From: an uncultured Ignavibacteria bacterium
GTDB lineage: Bacteria > Bacteroidota > Ignavibacteria > Ignavibacteriales > Melioribacteraceae
NCBI GenBank assembly: GCA_937930275.1
Contig: CALGLM010000316.1
Location: 1-6,847, forward strand
Direction: 5' to 3'
Length of the DNA: 6,847 nucleotides
In this document: piece after piece, positions 1-6,355 of the stretch
Layout: the number at the start of each line of letters is the position of its first letter
Numbering within the stretch: position 1 is the first letter of the stretch
Translations under genes and position numbers: made by a program
The notes under the pieces: generated by a model
Seen by the model: only the letters and a program-made list of their open reading frames with translations
The model's database searches: none
What the model was told of the DNA's origin: nothing

Positions 1-2148
1 ATTAGGATAATTTTGACTAATCTCAAAATTTGTATTAATTTTAAAATCATCTTCAACAGAAACTTGAATAGTATCTTTGTAAATCCATTTAACGGCATCA
101 AACACAATTTGAACTCCGGAAGTATCGGTTGCGTCACCTAAACGTAAATATCCGGTATTGCCTGCATTAAATGCAAAAGTACCCAAACTAACCCAACTAC
201 TTGTATATGCTGATTGATCTAAATTTACAACTTGTAAACCGTCTTTTGTATATAATTTATAAATTGCATTTTTTGCCGTACTATAGGGGATATATACCTG
301 AACTTCATACATACCTTCTTTAGGAAGATTTGGCTTCCAAGTTGCATAAGATTTGTCGGTATATAAAGAGTTGTTTGAACTTAAATACCAAAAATGATCC
401 TTAAAACCTCCTGTTCTTCTATCATACCAATATAACATTGAAGTAGGCGGGTTATTATACATATAAAATCCGTTAAAATAGTTAACATCATCTATTAAAG
501 TATCTGAAATAACCGGAACGAAGTTATATTTTGTTTTAATACACCAATATACTTGATTTAAATTCTCATATCCGTTGTTGTATCCTGGCCAATCATATCT
601 TGCATTTTGACCGTCATAACTTGGGTAACCCGGTGTGTTTTTATTTCCGTAAGGGTCATTAAAAATAAGCGTATGAGGTTCCGTTCCTAAACCATGACCT
701 AAAATTAAATGTCCTGCAGAAGTTAAACCGACACACATTGTATAAGGATAACTATTTGTAATTTCAGTTTGCGCTTCGGAATGAGGCGGAGCTTCTGTTT
801 GTGTAGCTGCTATCCCGTGATATCGGTAGTAATCTGCCATTTTACTATAAGGACTTCCTGAAGACCACATAAATCCGTAACCGCCCATAGTAGCATTTCC
901 GCCGTTATCGGTTGCAACATAGTTGTAATCGATTTGTCTGTAATGGTATCTCTCACAAACATACCGCCCATAATTACTTGTATGAAGATATGGTGATACA
1001 CAACTTACAGACCAAAACGGTAAAATTTTATAGTATGCAATTAACATTATTGCCGTTGTTGGGGCACATGAGGCATGACCGTTATGCCAACTCGGCATAT
1101 CATAAACCTGGTGCACATAAGGAACATTAAGTGCTTCAACAGAATTGGGTGTTTCAAAGTTTGGTAATTCAGGATCTGCAAATTTCTCGGTTATAGAAAA
1201 TTCATTTTTTGCAGTGATTTTAGCATCCGTGTAATTTGCTTCAATTATTTGATTTTTGTTCAAAATGCTATAAAATATTTTAGAATCATTATAGTTAAAA
1301 CATGGGTCTGCTTCCAATTCATCAAAAGTAGTAGTGAGTTTTATAACCGATTTTGAACTCAAGTTGTAAATTTGAATATCAGAATTAACCAACTCCTCTT
1401 TTTCAATTTGTTTTGTATAATAGGCTAACATATCGGAATTATTTGCCCAAATAGGGGAAAATCCTGTACCTATATTACTAACGGCTTTATTTTGCATATC
1501 ATATATGTAAATTTCGCCGTTAAGCGCCTGATATAAAATATAGTTATTAGTGTTACTAAAACTCGGATTAAAATATCCTTTCAAATTATCTGATATTTGG
1601 ATACTTTCCCCGTTAGTAATATTCAATAACCAAATTTGGTCATTATTATCATTATAAGTTAAAAATTGATTGTTATTAGATATTTTTGTTATATTAGAGT
1701 ACGTACCTATGTTGAAAGTTTTTGACGAGTTATCATTAAACAATATTTTTACATCATTTCCCAAACTATAGCAAATAGTTCCGCTATTATTAATATAAAC
1801 CTGACCGCAATTTTCAACCGGAGCCGATAATTTTACTTTTTCGTTTGTTAATAAATTAAATAAACAAGGTATTTGTAACCCGTTATTTTCTATAACTTTA
1901 AACCCTAACAAATTACTATTTTCATTAATTGTAAAATATAACCCCGAACCTCGTCCGTCAATTATTTTTGTAATATTTCCGTTTTCCGCTTTATATATGG
2001 CTGAATTACCCTTATTCGCAAAAATAACCGAATTTTTATATACTTTTAATGAATGAATATTATCGGTTTCAGCTTGAGCGTTCAAGAAATTAATACTAAA
2101 TAACATAAAAACGTAAACATAAAAACATAAAAATCTAAACTTATTCAT
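1..2148 (-). CDS. Secreted C39-like cysteine peptidase with N-terminal beta-propeller, golvesin-type domain and T9SS sorting signal (partial, C-terminus cut by window edge)
   Basis: I translated this frame by hand from the start at 2148 to base 1: 716 codons without a stop. Residues 1-25 form a signal peptide (hydrophobic run, then FLNA before QAE). Residues about 30-330 are Asn/Ile-rich repeats resembling TolB/PD40 beta-propeller blades (for example FNPSFSNTNNYILY and FSPIWANNSDMLAYY). Residues about 340-540 look like a C39-like (Peptidase_C39_2) papain-fold domain: VPYVHQVYD with probable oxyanion Gln347, ASCAPTT with probable nucleophile Cys361, SAGHLIL with His480, and NDPYGN with Asp498. 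Residues about 545-695 resemble the golvesin/Xly carbohydrate-binding-like C-terminal domain (YATWKPNLPKEGMYEVQVY, then SSWVSLGTF and FDAVKW). The visible end, SQNYPN (711-716), is the start of a T9SS type A sorting domain, so roughly 80 residues are missing. GAGGAG lies 3 bases before the ATG. The gene follows the serine hydrolase gene after 28 bases, probably in one operon. Secretion to the surface and peptide or cell-wall hydrolysis are inferred; the substrate is unknown. Confidence 0.9.
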   Translation of the reverse strand, partial: MNKFRFLCFYVYVFMLFSINFLNAQAETDNIHSLKVYKNSVIFANKGNSAIYKAENGNITKIIDGRGSGLYFTINENSNLLGFKVIENNGLQIPCLFNLLTNEKVKLSAPVENCGQVYINNSGTICYSLGNDVKILFNDNSSKTFNIGTYSNITKISNNNQFLTYNDNNDQIWLLNITNGESIQISDNLKGYFNPSFSNTNNYILYQALNGEIYIYDMQNKAVSNIGTGFSPIWANNSDMLAYYTKQIEKEELVNSDIQIYNLSSKSVIKLTTTFDELEADPCFNYNDSKIFYSILNKNQIIEANYTDAKITAKNEFSITEKFADPELPNFETPNSVEALNVPYVHQVYDMPSWHNGHASCAPTTAIMLIAYYKILPFWSVSCVSPYLHTSNYGRYVCERYHYRQIDYNYVATDNGGNATMGGYGFMWSSGSPYSKMADYYRYHGIAATQTEAPPHSEAQTEITNSYPYTMCVGLTSAGHLILGHGLGTEPHTLIFNDPYGNKNTPGYPSYDGQNARYDWPGYNNGYENLNQVYWCIKTKYNFVPVISDTLIDDVNYFNGFYMYNNPPTSMLYWYDRRTGGFKDHFWYLSSNNSLYTDKSYATWKPNLPKEGMYEVQVYIPYSTAKNAIYKLYTKDGLQVVNLDQSAYTSSWVSLGTFAFNAGNTGYLRLGDATDTSGVQIVFDAVKWIYKDTIQVSVEDDFKINTNFEISQNYPN

Positions 2149-2151
2149 AAA

Positions 2152-2157
2152 CTCCTC
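2152..2157 (-). promoter_or_regulatory. Shine-Dalgarno site of the C39-like peptidase gene
   Basis: GAGGAG on the minus strand, followed by TTT and the ATG at 2148. The spacing of 3 is short; counting only the GAGG core it is 5. The site lies within the 28-base gap after the upstream gene and supports this start, which also gives a good signal peptide. Confidence 0.6.
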
Positions 2158-2176
2158 ATAATAAATAAATGAACTA

Positions 2177-4186
2177 CTAATTTAATAAAATATCCGATAT
2201 TATTTTTTCTTTAATTTTCAAATTTTCAATACTTTCAAAAGGAAAAGCCAAGTAAATAATTTTACCTTTTCCGAGTTCGGTTACATTACCCGCTATGTTT
2301 TTATCGTCATACCAAAATAACGGTTTTGAGTTTTCCAAAGGAATAATTACATCCGGTGTTCGTGTTTTATAGATTGCATTATCAGTTCCAAAATTAAATA
2401 TACCCTCAGTTTTTAATCTTCCGTTTTTATCAAAAAGGGTTACCGAATGTGAATTATCAAATTTGTATGTACAATTGAAAAGTTGTTTATAAAGTTTATT
2501 CAAATAATCACCGGCTTCGGCACGTCCCATATACCAACCGATATCGCTTCCCGATATTAGTAAATTACCTCCTGATTTAGCATAATTAATTAAACTTTCG
2601 ATAAATAGGGAATCATTAAACGTCGATAATGAAGATGATTCAGCCGTATATATTATGATAGCTTTATATTCGCTCAAATTATTCATTTTTTGTGCAAAAC
2701 TGATCTCGGCACATAAGTAACCAAAATTTTGGGGAATAATGGAAAAGTATTCTTTTGTTAATGTGTTATACTTCTTTTCATTCGAACTTTCCAATGTGCA
2801 ACCGTCAATAATTAGAACTTCCGGTTTTTTGTTTAAAACGCTAAATTCATCAGAAAATAGACTAACGTTTTTCCCGGTTTTATTAAATAGTTTACAATTA
2901 ATGGGTTTTCTTAAATCTAAATTATTCACAGAAAATGAAAAACAATTGCTGTTTCCTATATATATCGGGGTACTATTAAAATTTCCGTTTGAAAAAACTA
3001 AATAAGTACTATCGGTTTTAACAAAATTACCTTGATTATTCAAATTAACAACAACACTATCATTTTTTATATTTAGGCACTCTATTTGTGGTTGCGGGGG
3101 TATTTTATTAAGAGTCATAAAAATATAGTTATGTAATTTTATTCTCATTTCCGTAAGTGAAACCTTATCATCAGGATAAACTCTATTTGTTAACAACACA
3201 ACAAAAATGTTATTTATCGGGTCAATCCAAACAGATGTTCCCGTATAACCTGTATGTCCGTATGTTTCTTTTGAAAAGTAAGTTCCTGCTGATGAGTTTA
3301 AAAAATCGTTTGTATCCCAACCTAATCCTCTTGAAGAAGAAGAATCATACTGAGAGGTGAATTGTTTAACAGTTGATTCTTCAAATATCTTAACACCTTT
3401 ATATATCCCTTTGTTTAAGAGCATTTGACAAATAATTGATAAATCACTTGTTGTTGAGAAAAGACCTGCGTTACCACTTAACCCATTTAATCCATAAGCT
3501 AACGGATCATGAACTTTTCCGCGTAAAACAGGGGTGGTTGGTACTATTCTATAAATTAATGAATCATCGGGTATAAAATAAGTACTTTGCAAATTTAATG
3601 GTTTTACTATTATTTCTTTATAGTAATCGTACATCCTTTTGTTAGTTACTGCTTCAACAACTTTCATAAGTGTTACAAAATTTAAACAACTATAAAGATA
3701 TTTTTGACCGGTTACATAAGCTTTATCCAAATTATAAATACTATTAATAATTTCATCCGGTTTTTCATCTTTTTTCGGAGAGTAATAAGCGGGAAGGCCG
3801 CTATTATGAAGTAACAAATTAGTAATGGTTATGTTATCTTTATTTTTTGCTCCAAAACCCGGTAGGTATTTAGAAACTTTATCACTTAAATTAATTTCAT
3901 GCTCTTCAACTAATTTCATTATACATAAAGTAGTTGAAAAAACTTTAGTTAAAGAGGCTAAATCGTAAATTGCATTTATATTAACCGGTTCGGAATCCGA
4001 ATCATAAGTGAAATTGCCATAAGCTTTTTGGTAAATATTTTTGGAATTATTACCAATTACAAGGTTAACATTTGGGGACTGTTTTGTATCAATAGTTTCA
4101 TTAATAAACCTATCAATCCCCGAAAAATCTTGTCCTCTAAGGGAAAAAACTACTATAAAGTGTAATAGAATCAAGTACTTAATCAT
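2177..4186 (-). CDS. Exported beta-lactamase-family (class C/PBP-like) serine hydrolase with fibronectin-like and GATase-like C-terminal domains
   Basis: A 669-residue protein. Residues 1-19 are a signal peptide (hydrophobic core, likely cut in LRG-QD; no lipobox cysteine). Residues about 22-355 form the serine hydrolase domain: S78-L-T-K81 (SxxK nucleophile and base), Y165-S-C (place of the YxN motif, with Cys where Asn or Asp is usual) and H311-T-G (place of KTG), followed by YTGTSVWIDP. NGLSGNAGLFSTTSDL (about 234-249) is typical of the class C beta-lactamase-like esterase/peptidase family. Residues about 366-450 look like a fibronectin III-type sandwich. Residues about 455-669 look like a class I glutamine-amidotransferase-like Rossmann domain: EVLIIDG, GGNLLISGSDIGW (539-551) and a final GKGKIIYLAFPFESI. 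No T9SS sorting domain is present, so a periplasmic location is inferred. The family includes DD-peptidases, esterases and true beta-lactamases; which activity applies here cannot be read from sequence. The stop is TAG. First gene of the probable minus-strand operon. Confidence 0.92.
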   Translation of the reverse strand: MIKYLILLHFIVVFSLRGQDFSGIDRFINETIDTKQSPNVNLVIGNNSKNIYQKAYGNFTYDSDSEPVNINAIYDLASLTKVFSTTLCIMKLVEEHEINLSDKVSKYLPGFGAKNKDNITITNLLLHNSGLPAYYSPKKDEKPDEIINSIYNLDKAYVTGQKYLYSCLNFVTLMKVVEAVTNKRMYDYYKEIIVKPLNLQSTYFIPDDSLIYRIVPTTPVLRGKVHDPLAYGLNGLSGNAGLFSTTSDLSIICQMLLNKGIYKGVKIFEESTVKQFTSQYDSSSSRGLGWDTNDFLNSSAGTYFSKETYGHTGYTGTSVWIDPINNIFVVLLTNRVYPDDKVSLTEMRIKLHNYIFMTLNKIPPQPQIECLNIKNDSVVVNLNNQGNFVKTDSTYLVFSNGNFNSTPIYIGNSNCFSFSVNNLDLRKPINCKLFNKTGKNVSLFSDEFSVLNKKPEVLIIDGCTLESSNEKKYNTLTKEYFSIIPQNFGYLCAEISFAQKMNNLSEYKAIIIYTAESSSLSTFNDSLFIESLINYAKSGGNLLISGSDIGWYMGRAEAGDYLNKLYKQLFNCTYKFDNSHSVTLFDKNGRLKTEGIFNFGTDNAIYKTRTPDVIIPLENSKPLFWYDDKNIAGNVTELGKGKIIYLAFPFESIENLKIKEKIISDILLN

Positions 4187-4192
4187 AAATTA

Positions 4193-4196
4193 CCTC
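4193..4196 (-). promoter_or_regulatory. Shine-Dalgarno site of the serine hydrolase gene
   Basis: GAGG on the minus strand, six bases (TAATTT) before the ATG at 4186. This normal spacing supports the start, which yields a good signal peptide. Confidence 0.55.
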
Positions 4197-4247
4197 ATAA
4201 AAACATAATCAAAATAATTCTCAATGCATAAATTAATGTTTTTTTAG

Positions 4248-4269
4248 ATGAAAAATTAAATTTTTTCAT
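4248..4269. repeat. Short perfect inverted repeat in the divergent region
   Basis: ATGAAAAA (4248-4255) and TTTTTCAT (4262-4269) are exact reverse complements around a six-base spacer. It could be an operator or chance in A/T-rich DNA; it overlaps the phased tracts. Confidence 0.3.
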
Positions 4270-4298
4270 TTTTTTTTATTTTTTTACATAAAAAATTC

Positions 4299-4327
4299 TT
4301 AATTTAAAAGAAGCTCTTTTTAATTAA
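4299..4327 (+). repeat. Imperfect hairpin in the probable 5' leader of the FG-GAP gene
   Basis: Arms 4299-4311 and 4315-4327 pair at 12 of 13 positions (one T-T mismatch) around the three-base loop AGC. It ends 10 bases before the AAGGAG ribosome-binding site. On the minus strand the stem is followed by GAATTTTTT, so a weak terminator in that direction is possible, but a 5' leader stem is as likely. Nearly all pairs are A-T, so the structure would be weak. Confidence 0.4.
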
Positions 4328-4337
4328 CTAATCAAAT

Positions 4338-4343
4338 AAGGAG
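4338..4343 (+). promoter_or_regulatory. Shine-Dalgarno site of the FG-GAP gene
   Basis: AAGGAG with seven bases to the ATG at 4351. An ATG at 4346 within the spacer is followed at once by TAA, so 4351 is the real start. Confidence 0.75.
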
Positions 4344-4350
4344 AAATGTA

Positions 4351-6213
4351 ATGAAAAAGTTATTTACGACATTGATGCTTTTTGTTGTTGTAAGCAGTTA
4401 CATGTTTGCACAATCAACGACATCAATAGCAATTTTCAACACTGCTACCGATTATTCTTTGCCTGATTCAGTACGCCCATGGGCTAAAGATCAAGGTTTA
4501 AGAGGTATTTATGTAGGCAACGATTTGACCGCAAACGGCAAACAAGAAGTTTTGGCTACAGATTACTCAAACGGTGGTAGAGTTCATGTTTTTGAAGTGA
4601 ATGGTAGTGTTCTTGAAAGAATTTGGTCCTCTCCTTCAAATCCGACTGCCGGTAACCCTAACTCGGTTCCTCGTTGGATTCGTACAGGCGATTTAGACGG
4701 TGACGGAAACATGGAAATTATTCATCCGTACGGCGCTCGTTACGGCGGACAAATTTTAGTATGGGAATGGGATCCCTCAGCACAATCATTCGGAACAGAA
4801 CCTGCAATAGTTTTACCGTTTGATGCTTTCACATCTCAAGGTGTTTTAAGAGTACGTACGGACCGTGAAGCAGCAGGTTGCTGGGATATGGACGGTGACG
4901 GAAAATCTGAATTAATAGTTGCCAATGAAGACGGTAAAGTTTATATTTTAGGCGTTGACGGTGATTTCCCCGGATTTGCAAGCTGGCAAATTGAAGGCGG
5001 TGATCCTGCAACTACTCCTGAAAATAAATTCTCACCTGGTTCATACTGGGATTCAGTTCCTGCAGATATAGACGGTGACGGAACAAAAGAAATTGTTAAC
5101 CATTATTGGAATTTCTATGGTTTCTGGTCAATTAAACCTTTAGGTGCTAACTCTTACAAATATCCTACACCTACTGCCGATTTAAGAAAAGATCATTATG
5201 CAGAATATACAAAATACTTAGGCGAAGATGCAACTGCTTATATGGGTGTATTCCCGACCGATGTTGACGGAAACGGAAAACAAGAATTATTTGGTGTAAC
5301 ATATGTTGGTACATCTGCAATTAACTACTACGCATTTTTAGTATCTCCACAACCATATACAGACGGTGTTTACGGTTGGGTAGCTTCACAACATCAAGAT
5401 AGTATTACATCAGGTTTTGTAGGCGAAAAATTGTGGGAACTTGCTGGAAAAACAGGCGGTTCACATTGGGGAGCCGGTGCTTATGATTTTAACGGTAACG
5501 GAAAGTCAGAATTATTATTAGGCGGTTCTGCCGGTTATAACTTAATCGGTTTAGAATACAAAGGAACCGGTTCAATTTATGATAAAGCAAATTATAATGC
5601 ATCAATTTGGTACGAAGGCGATGCAGCTGTTTTCCATAACGTAGATATTTATGACTCGTTAGGTGTTCTTGACACAGTTAAATATGAAAGTCCTTTTATT
5701 TCAAGATTATATGCCGGTTGCGATTTAAATAACGACGGTGTAAAAGAAATAGTTTTAGGATACCAAAGTGTTGCCGATTCTATTACATACAAAAGATATG
5801 AATGGGATACATTAACAGTAGCTTTTATACCTGTACAAACTTGGAAGATAAGAAACCCCACCGCAATTAACTTGCGTGTATTAGAATATCATCCGACAGG
5901 AGTAAAACCGTTAGATTTAACAGTTGTAAATCCTGAAGATTATCAGTTATCTCAAAACTATCCTAACCCATTTAACCCTTCAACAAAGATTAATTTTACA
6001 TTACCTATGAACAAAAATATCACTATGAAAGTATATGATATTTTAGGAAATGAAATTAAAACTTTAGTAAACGGAGACGTTGCTAAAGGTTCTTATGAAG
6101 TTACTTGGGACGGTACAAACAACTTTAATCAACCGGTTGCAAGCGGAACTTATATTACTGTATTAAAATACGGAAACTTTACTAAATCAATAAAAATGAG
6201 TTTAGTAAAATAA
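4351..6213 (+). CDS. Secreted FG-GAP/VCBS-type beta-propeller protein with T9SS type A sorting domain
   Basis: A complete 620-residue protein. Residues 1-20 are a signal peptide (MKKLF start, hydrophobic run, cut in MFA-QS). Residues about 45-500 carry seven calcium-loop-like FG-GAP/VCBS motifs starting at D58, D114, D179, D239, D304, D379 and D458, spaced 56 to 79 residues apart. This fits one motif per blade of a seven-bladed integrin-like propeller. The middle loops are canonical (DLDGDG, DMDGDG, DIDGDG); the first (DLTANG), sixth (DFNGNG) and last (DLNNDG) are weaker. Residues about 529-620 are a T9SS type A sorting domain: SQNYPNPFNPST (534-545), VYDILGNEIKTLV, then VTWDGTN and the Lys-rich end IKMSLVK. 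It should cross the outer membrane by T9SS and be released or anchored at the surface. I see no catalytic domain, so binding or adhesion is inferred; the ligand is unknown. It is monocistronic: own ribosome-binding site before it, terminator after it. Confidence 0.95.
   Translation: MKKLFTTLMLFVVVSSYMFAQSTTSIAIFNTATDYSLPDSVRPWAKDQGLRGIYVGNDLTANGKQEVLATDYSNGGRVHVFEVNGSVLERIWSSPSNPTAGNPNSVPRWIRTGDLDGDGNMEIIHPYGARYGGQILVWEWDPSAQSFGTEPAIVLPFDAFTSQGVLRVRTDREAAGCWDMDGDGKSELIVANEDGKVYILGVDGDFPGFASWQIEGGDPATTPENKFSPGSYWDSVPADIDGDGTKEIVNHYWNFYGFWSIKPLGANSYKYPTPTADLRKDHYAEYTKYLGEDATAYMGVFPTDVDGNGKQELFGVTYVGTSAINYYAFLVSPQPYTDGVYGWVASQHQDSITSGFVGEKLWELAGKTGGSHWGAGAYDFNGNGKSELLLGGSAGYNLIGLEYKGTGSIYDKANYNASIWYEGDAAVFHNVDIYDSLGVLDTVKYESPFISRLYAGCDLNNDGVKEIVLGYQSVADSITYKRYEWDTLTVAFIPVQTWKIRNPTAINLRVLEYHPTGVKPLDLTVVNPEDYQLSQNYPNPFNPSTKINFTLPMNKNITMKVYDILGNEIKTLVNGDVAKGSYEVTWDGTNNFNQPVASGTYITVLKYGNFTKSIKMSLVK
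4522..5748 (+). repeat. Seven FG-GAP/VCBS motif repeats within the propeller gene
   Basis: Seven D-x-[DNT]-x-[DN]-G loops, most followed two residues later by Glu (for example DGDGNME, DGDGKSE, DGDGTKE). At DNA level three copies share the identical 13-mer GACGGTGACGGAA at 4696, 4891 and 5071, although the DNA between them has diverged. Confidence 0.85.
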
Positions 6214-6232
6214 TTTTTAGCACATCTTACCT

Positions 6233-6261
6233 GAGCCGTGAATTCCTTCACGGCTCTTTTT
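6233..6261 (+). terminator. Intrinsic terminator of the FG-GAP gene
   Basis: A perfect 10-bp stem GAGCCGTGAA/TTCACGGCTC with loop TTCC, followed directly by TTTTT and more T-rich sequence, 19 bases after the stop. It stands out as the most G/C-rich stretch in this noncoding DNA and separates the FG-GAP gene from the receptor gene. Confidence 0.92.
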
Positions 6262-6355
6262 ATATTCTTTTCGTTCTTTGTTAAACAAAAGCATTCAGTG
6301 CTTATTAATCACACAAATAAGTCTTATATTAATTAATTTATTTGGAGGAATAGTA
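6262..6355 (+). promoter_or_regulatory. Leader and presumed promoter region of the TonB-dependent receptor gene
   Basis: 94 bases between the terminator and the receptor ATG. TATATT at 6325-6330 is a possible -10 box, but the matching -35 position (TTATTA, 6302-6307) is poor. Small palindromes are present: TTTGTT-A-AACAAA (6277-6289), AAGCA/TGCTT (6289-6303) and ATAAG-T-CTTAT (6317-6327). GGAGG at 6344-6348 is the ribosome-binding site, seven bases before the ATG. The promoter must lie here because a strong terminator precedes it, but its exact position is uncertain. Confidence 0.45.

Larger units (their letters stand above)
4187..4350. promoter_or_regulatory. Divergent intergenic region with phased A/T tracts
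   Basis: The 164 bases between the two divergent starts must hold the promoters for the minus-strand pair and the plus-strand FG-GAP gene. The region is extremely A/T-rich. Six A or T tracts (4239-4245, 4251-4255, 4261-4266, 4269-4277, 4279-4285, 4290-4295) have centres about 9 to 11 bases apart, a pattern expected of intrinsically curved DNA. I could not identify convincing -35/-10 boxes, nor the Bacteroidetes TTG/TAnnTTTG pattern, on either strand. The promoter role rests on position only. Confidence 0.5.

Noticed and set aside
810..1001. 63-codon minus-strand ORF
   Set aside because: It lies in another frame within the C39-like peptidase gene, whose own frame is open and domain-rich across this region.
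912..1130. 72-codon plus-strand ORF
   Set aside because: It is antisense to the conserved peptidase core (Cys361 region), with no ribosome-binding site or recognisable domain.
2739..3360. Two plus-strand ORFs (2739-3005 and 3157-3360)
   Set aside because: Both are antisense to the serine hydrolase gene and have low-complexity translations without motifs.
4248..4285. Inverted repeat followed by T runs considered as a plus-strand terminator
   Set aside because: No gene transcribes into it from the left on the plus strand, and the stem is almost all A-T; the T runs fit the phased-tract pattern better.
4696..5083. Repeated 13-mer GACGGTGACGGAA considered as a mobile or regulatory DNA repeat
   Set aside because: Each copy encodes the same DGDG calcium-loop motif in frame, so protein repeats explain it.
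4829..5861. Two minus-strand ORFs (4829-5011 and 5649-5861)
   Set aside because: Both are antisense shadows of the FG-GAP gene, whose repeats confirm the plus-strand frame.
6277..6327. Small palindromes before the TonB-dependent receptor considered as a riboswitch or operator
   Set aside because: Stems of 5-6 pairs in A/T-rich DNA; no conserved riboswitch core or tRNA-like fold is visible.
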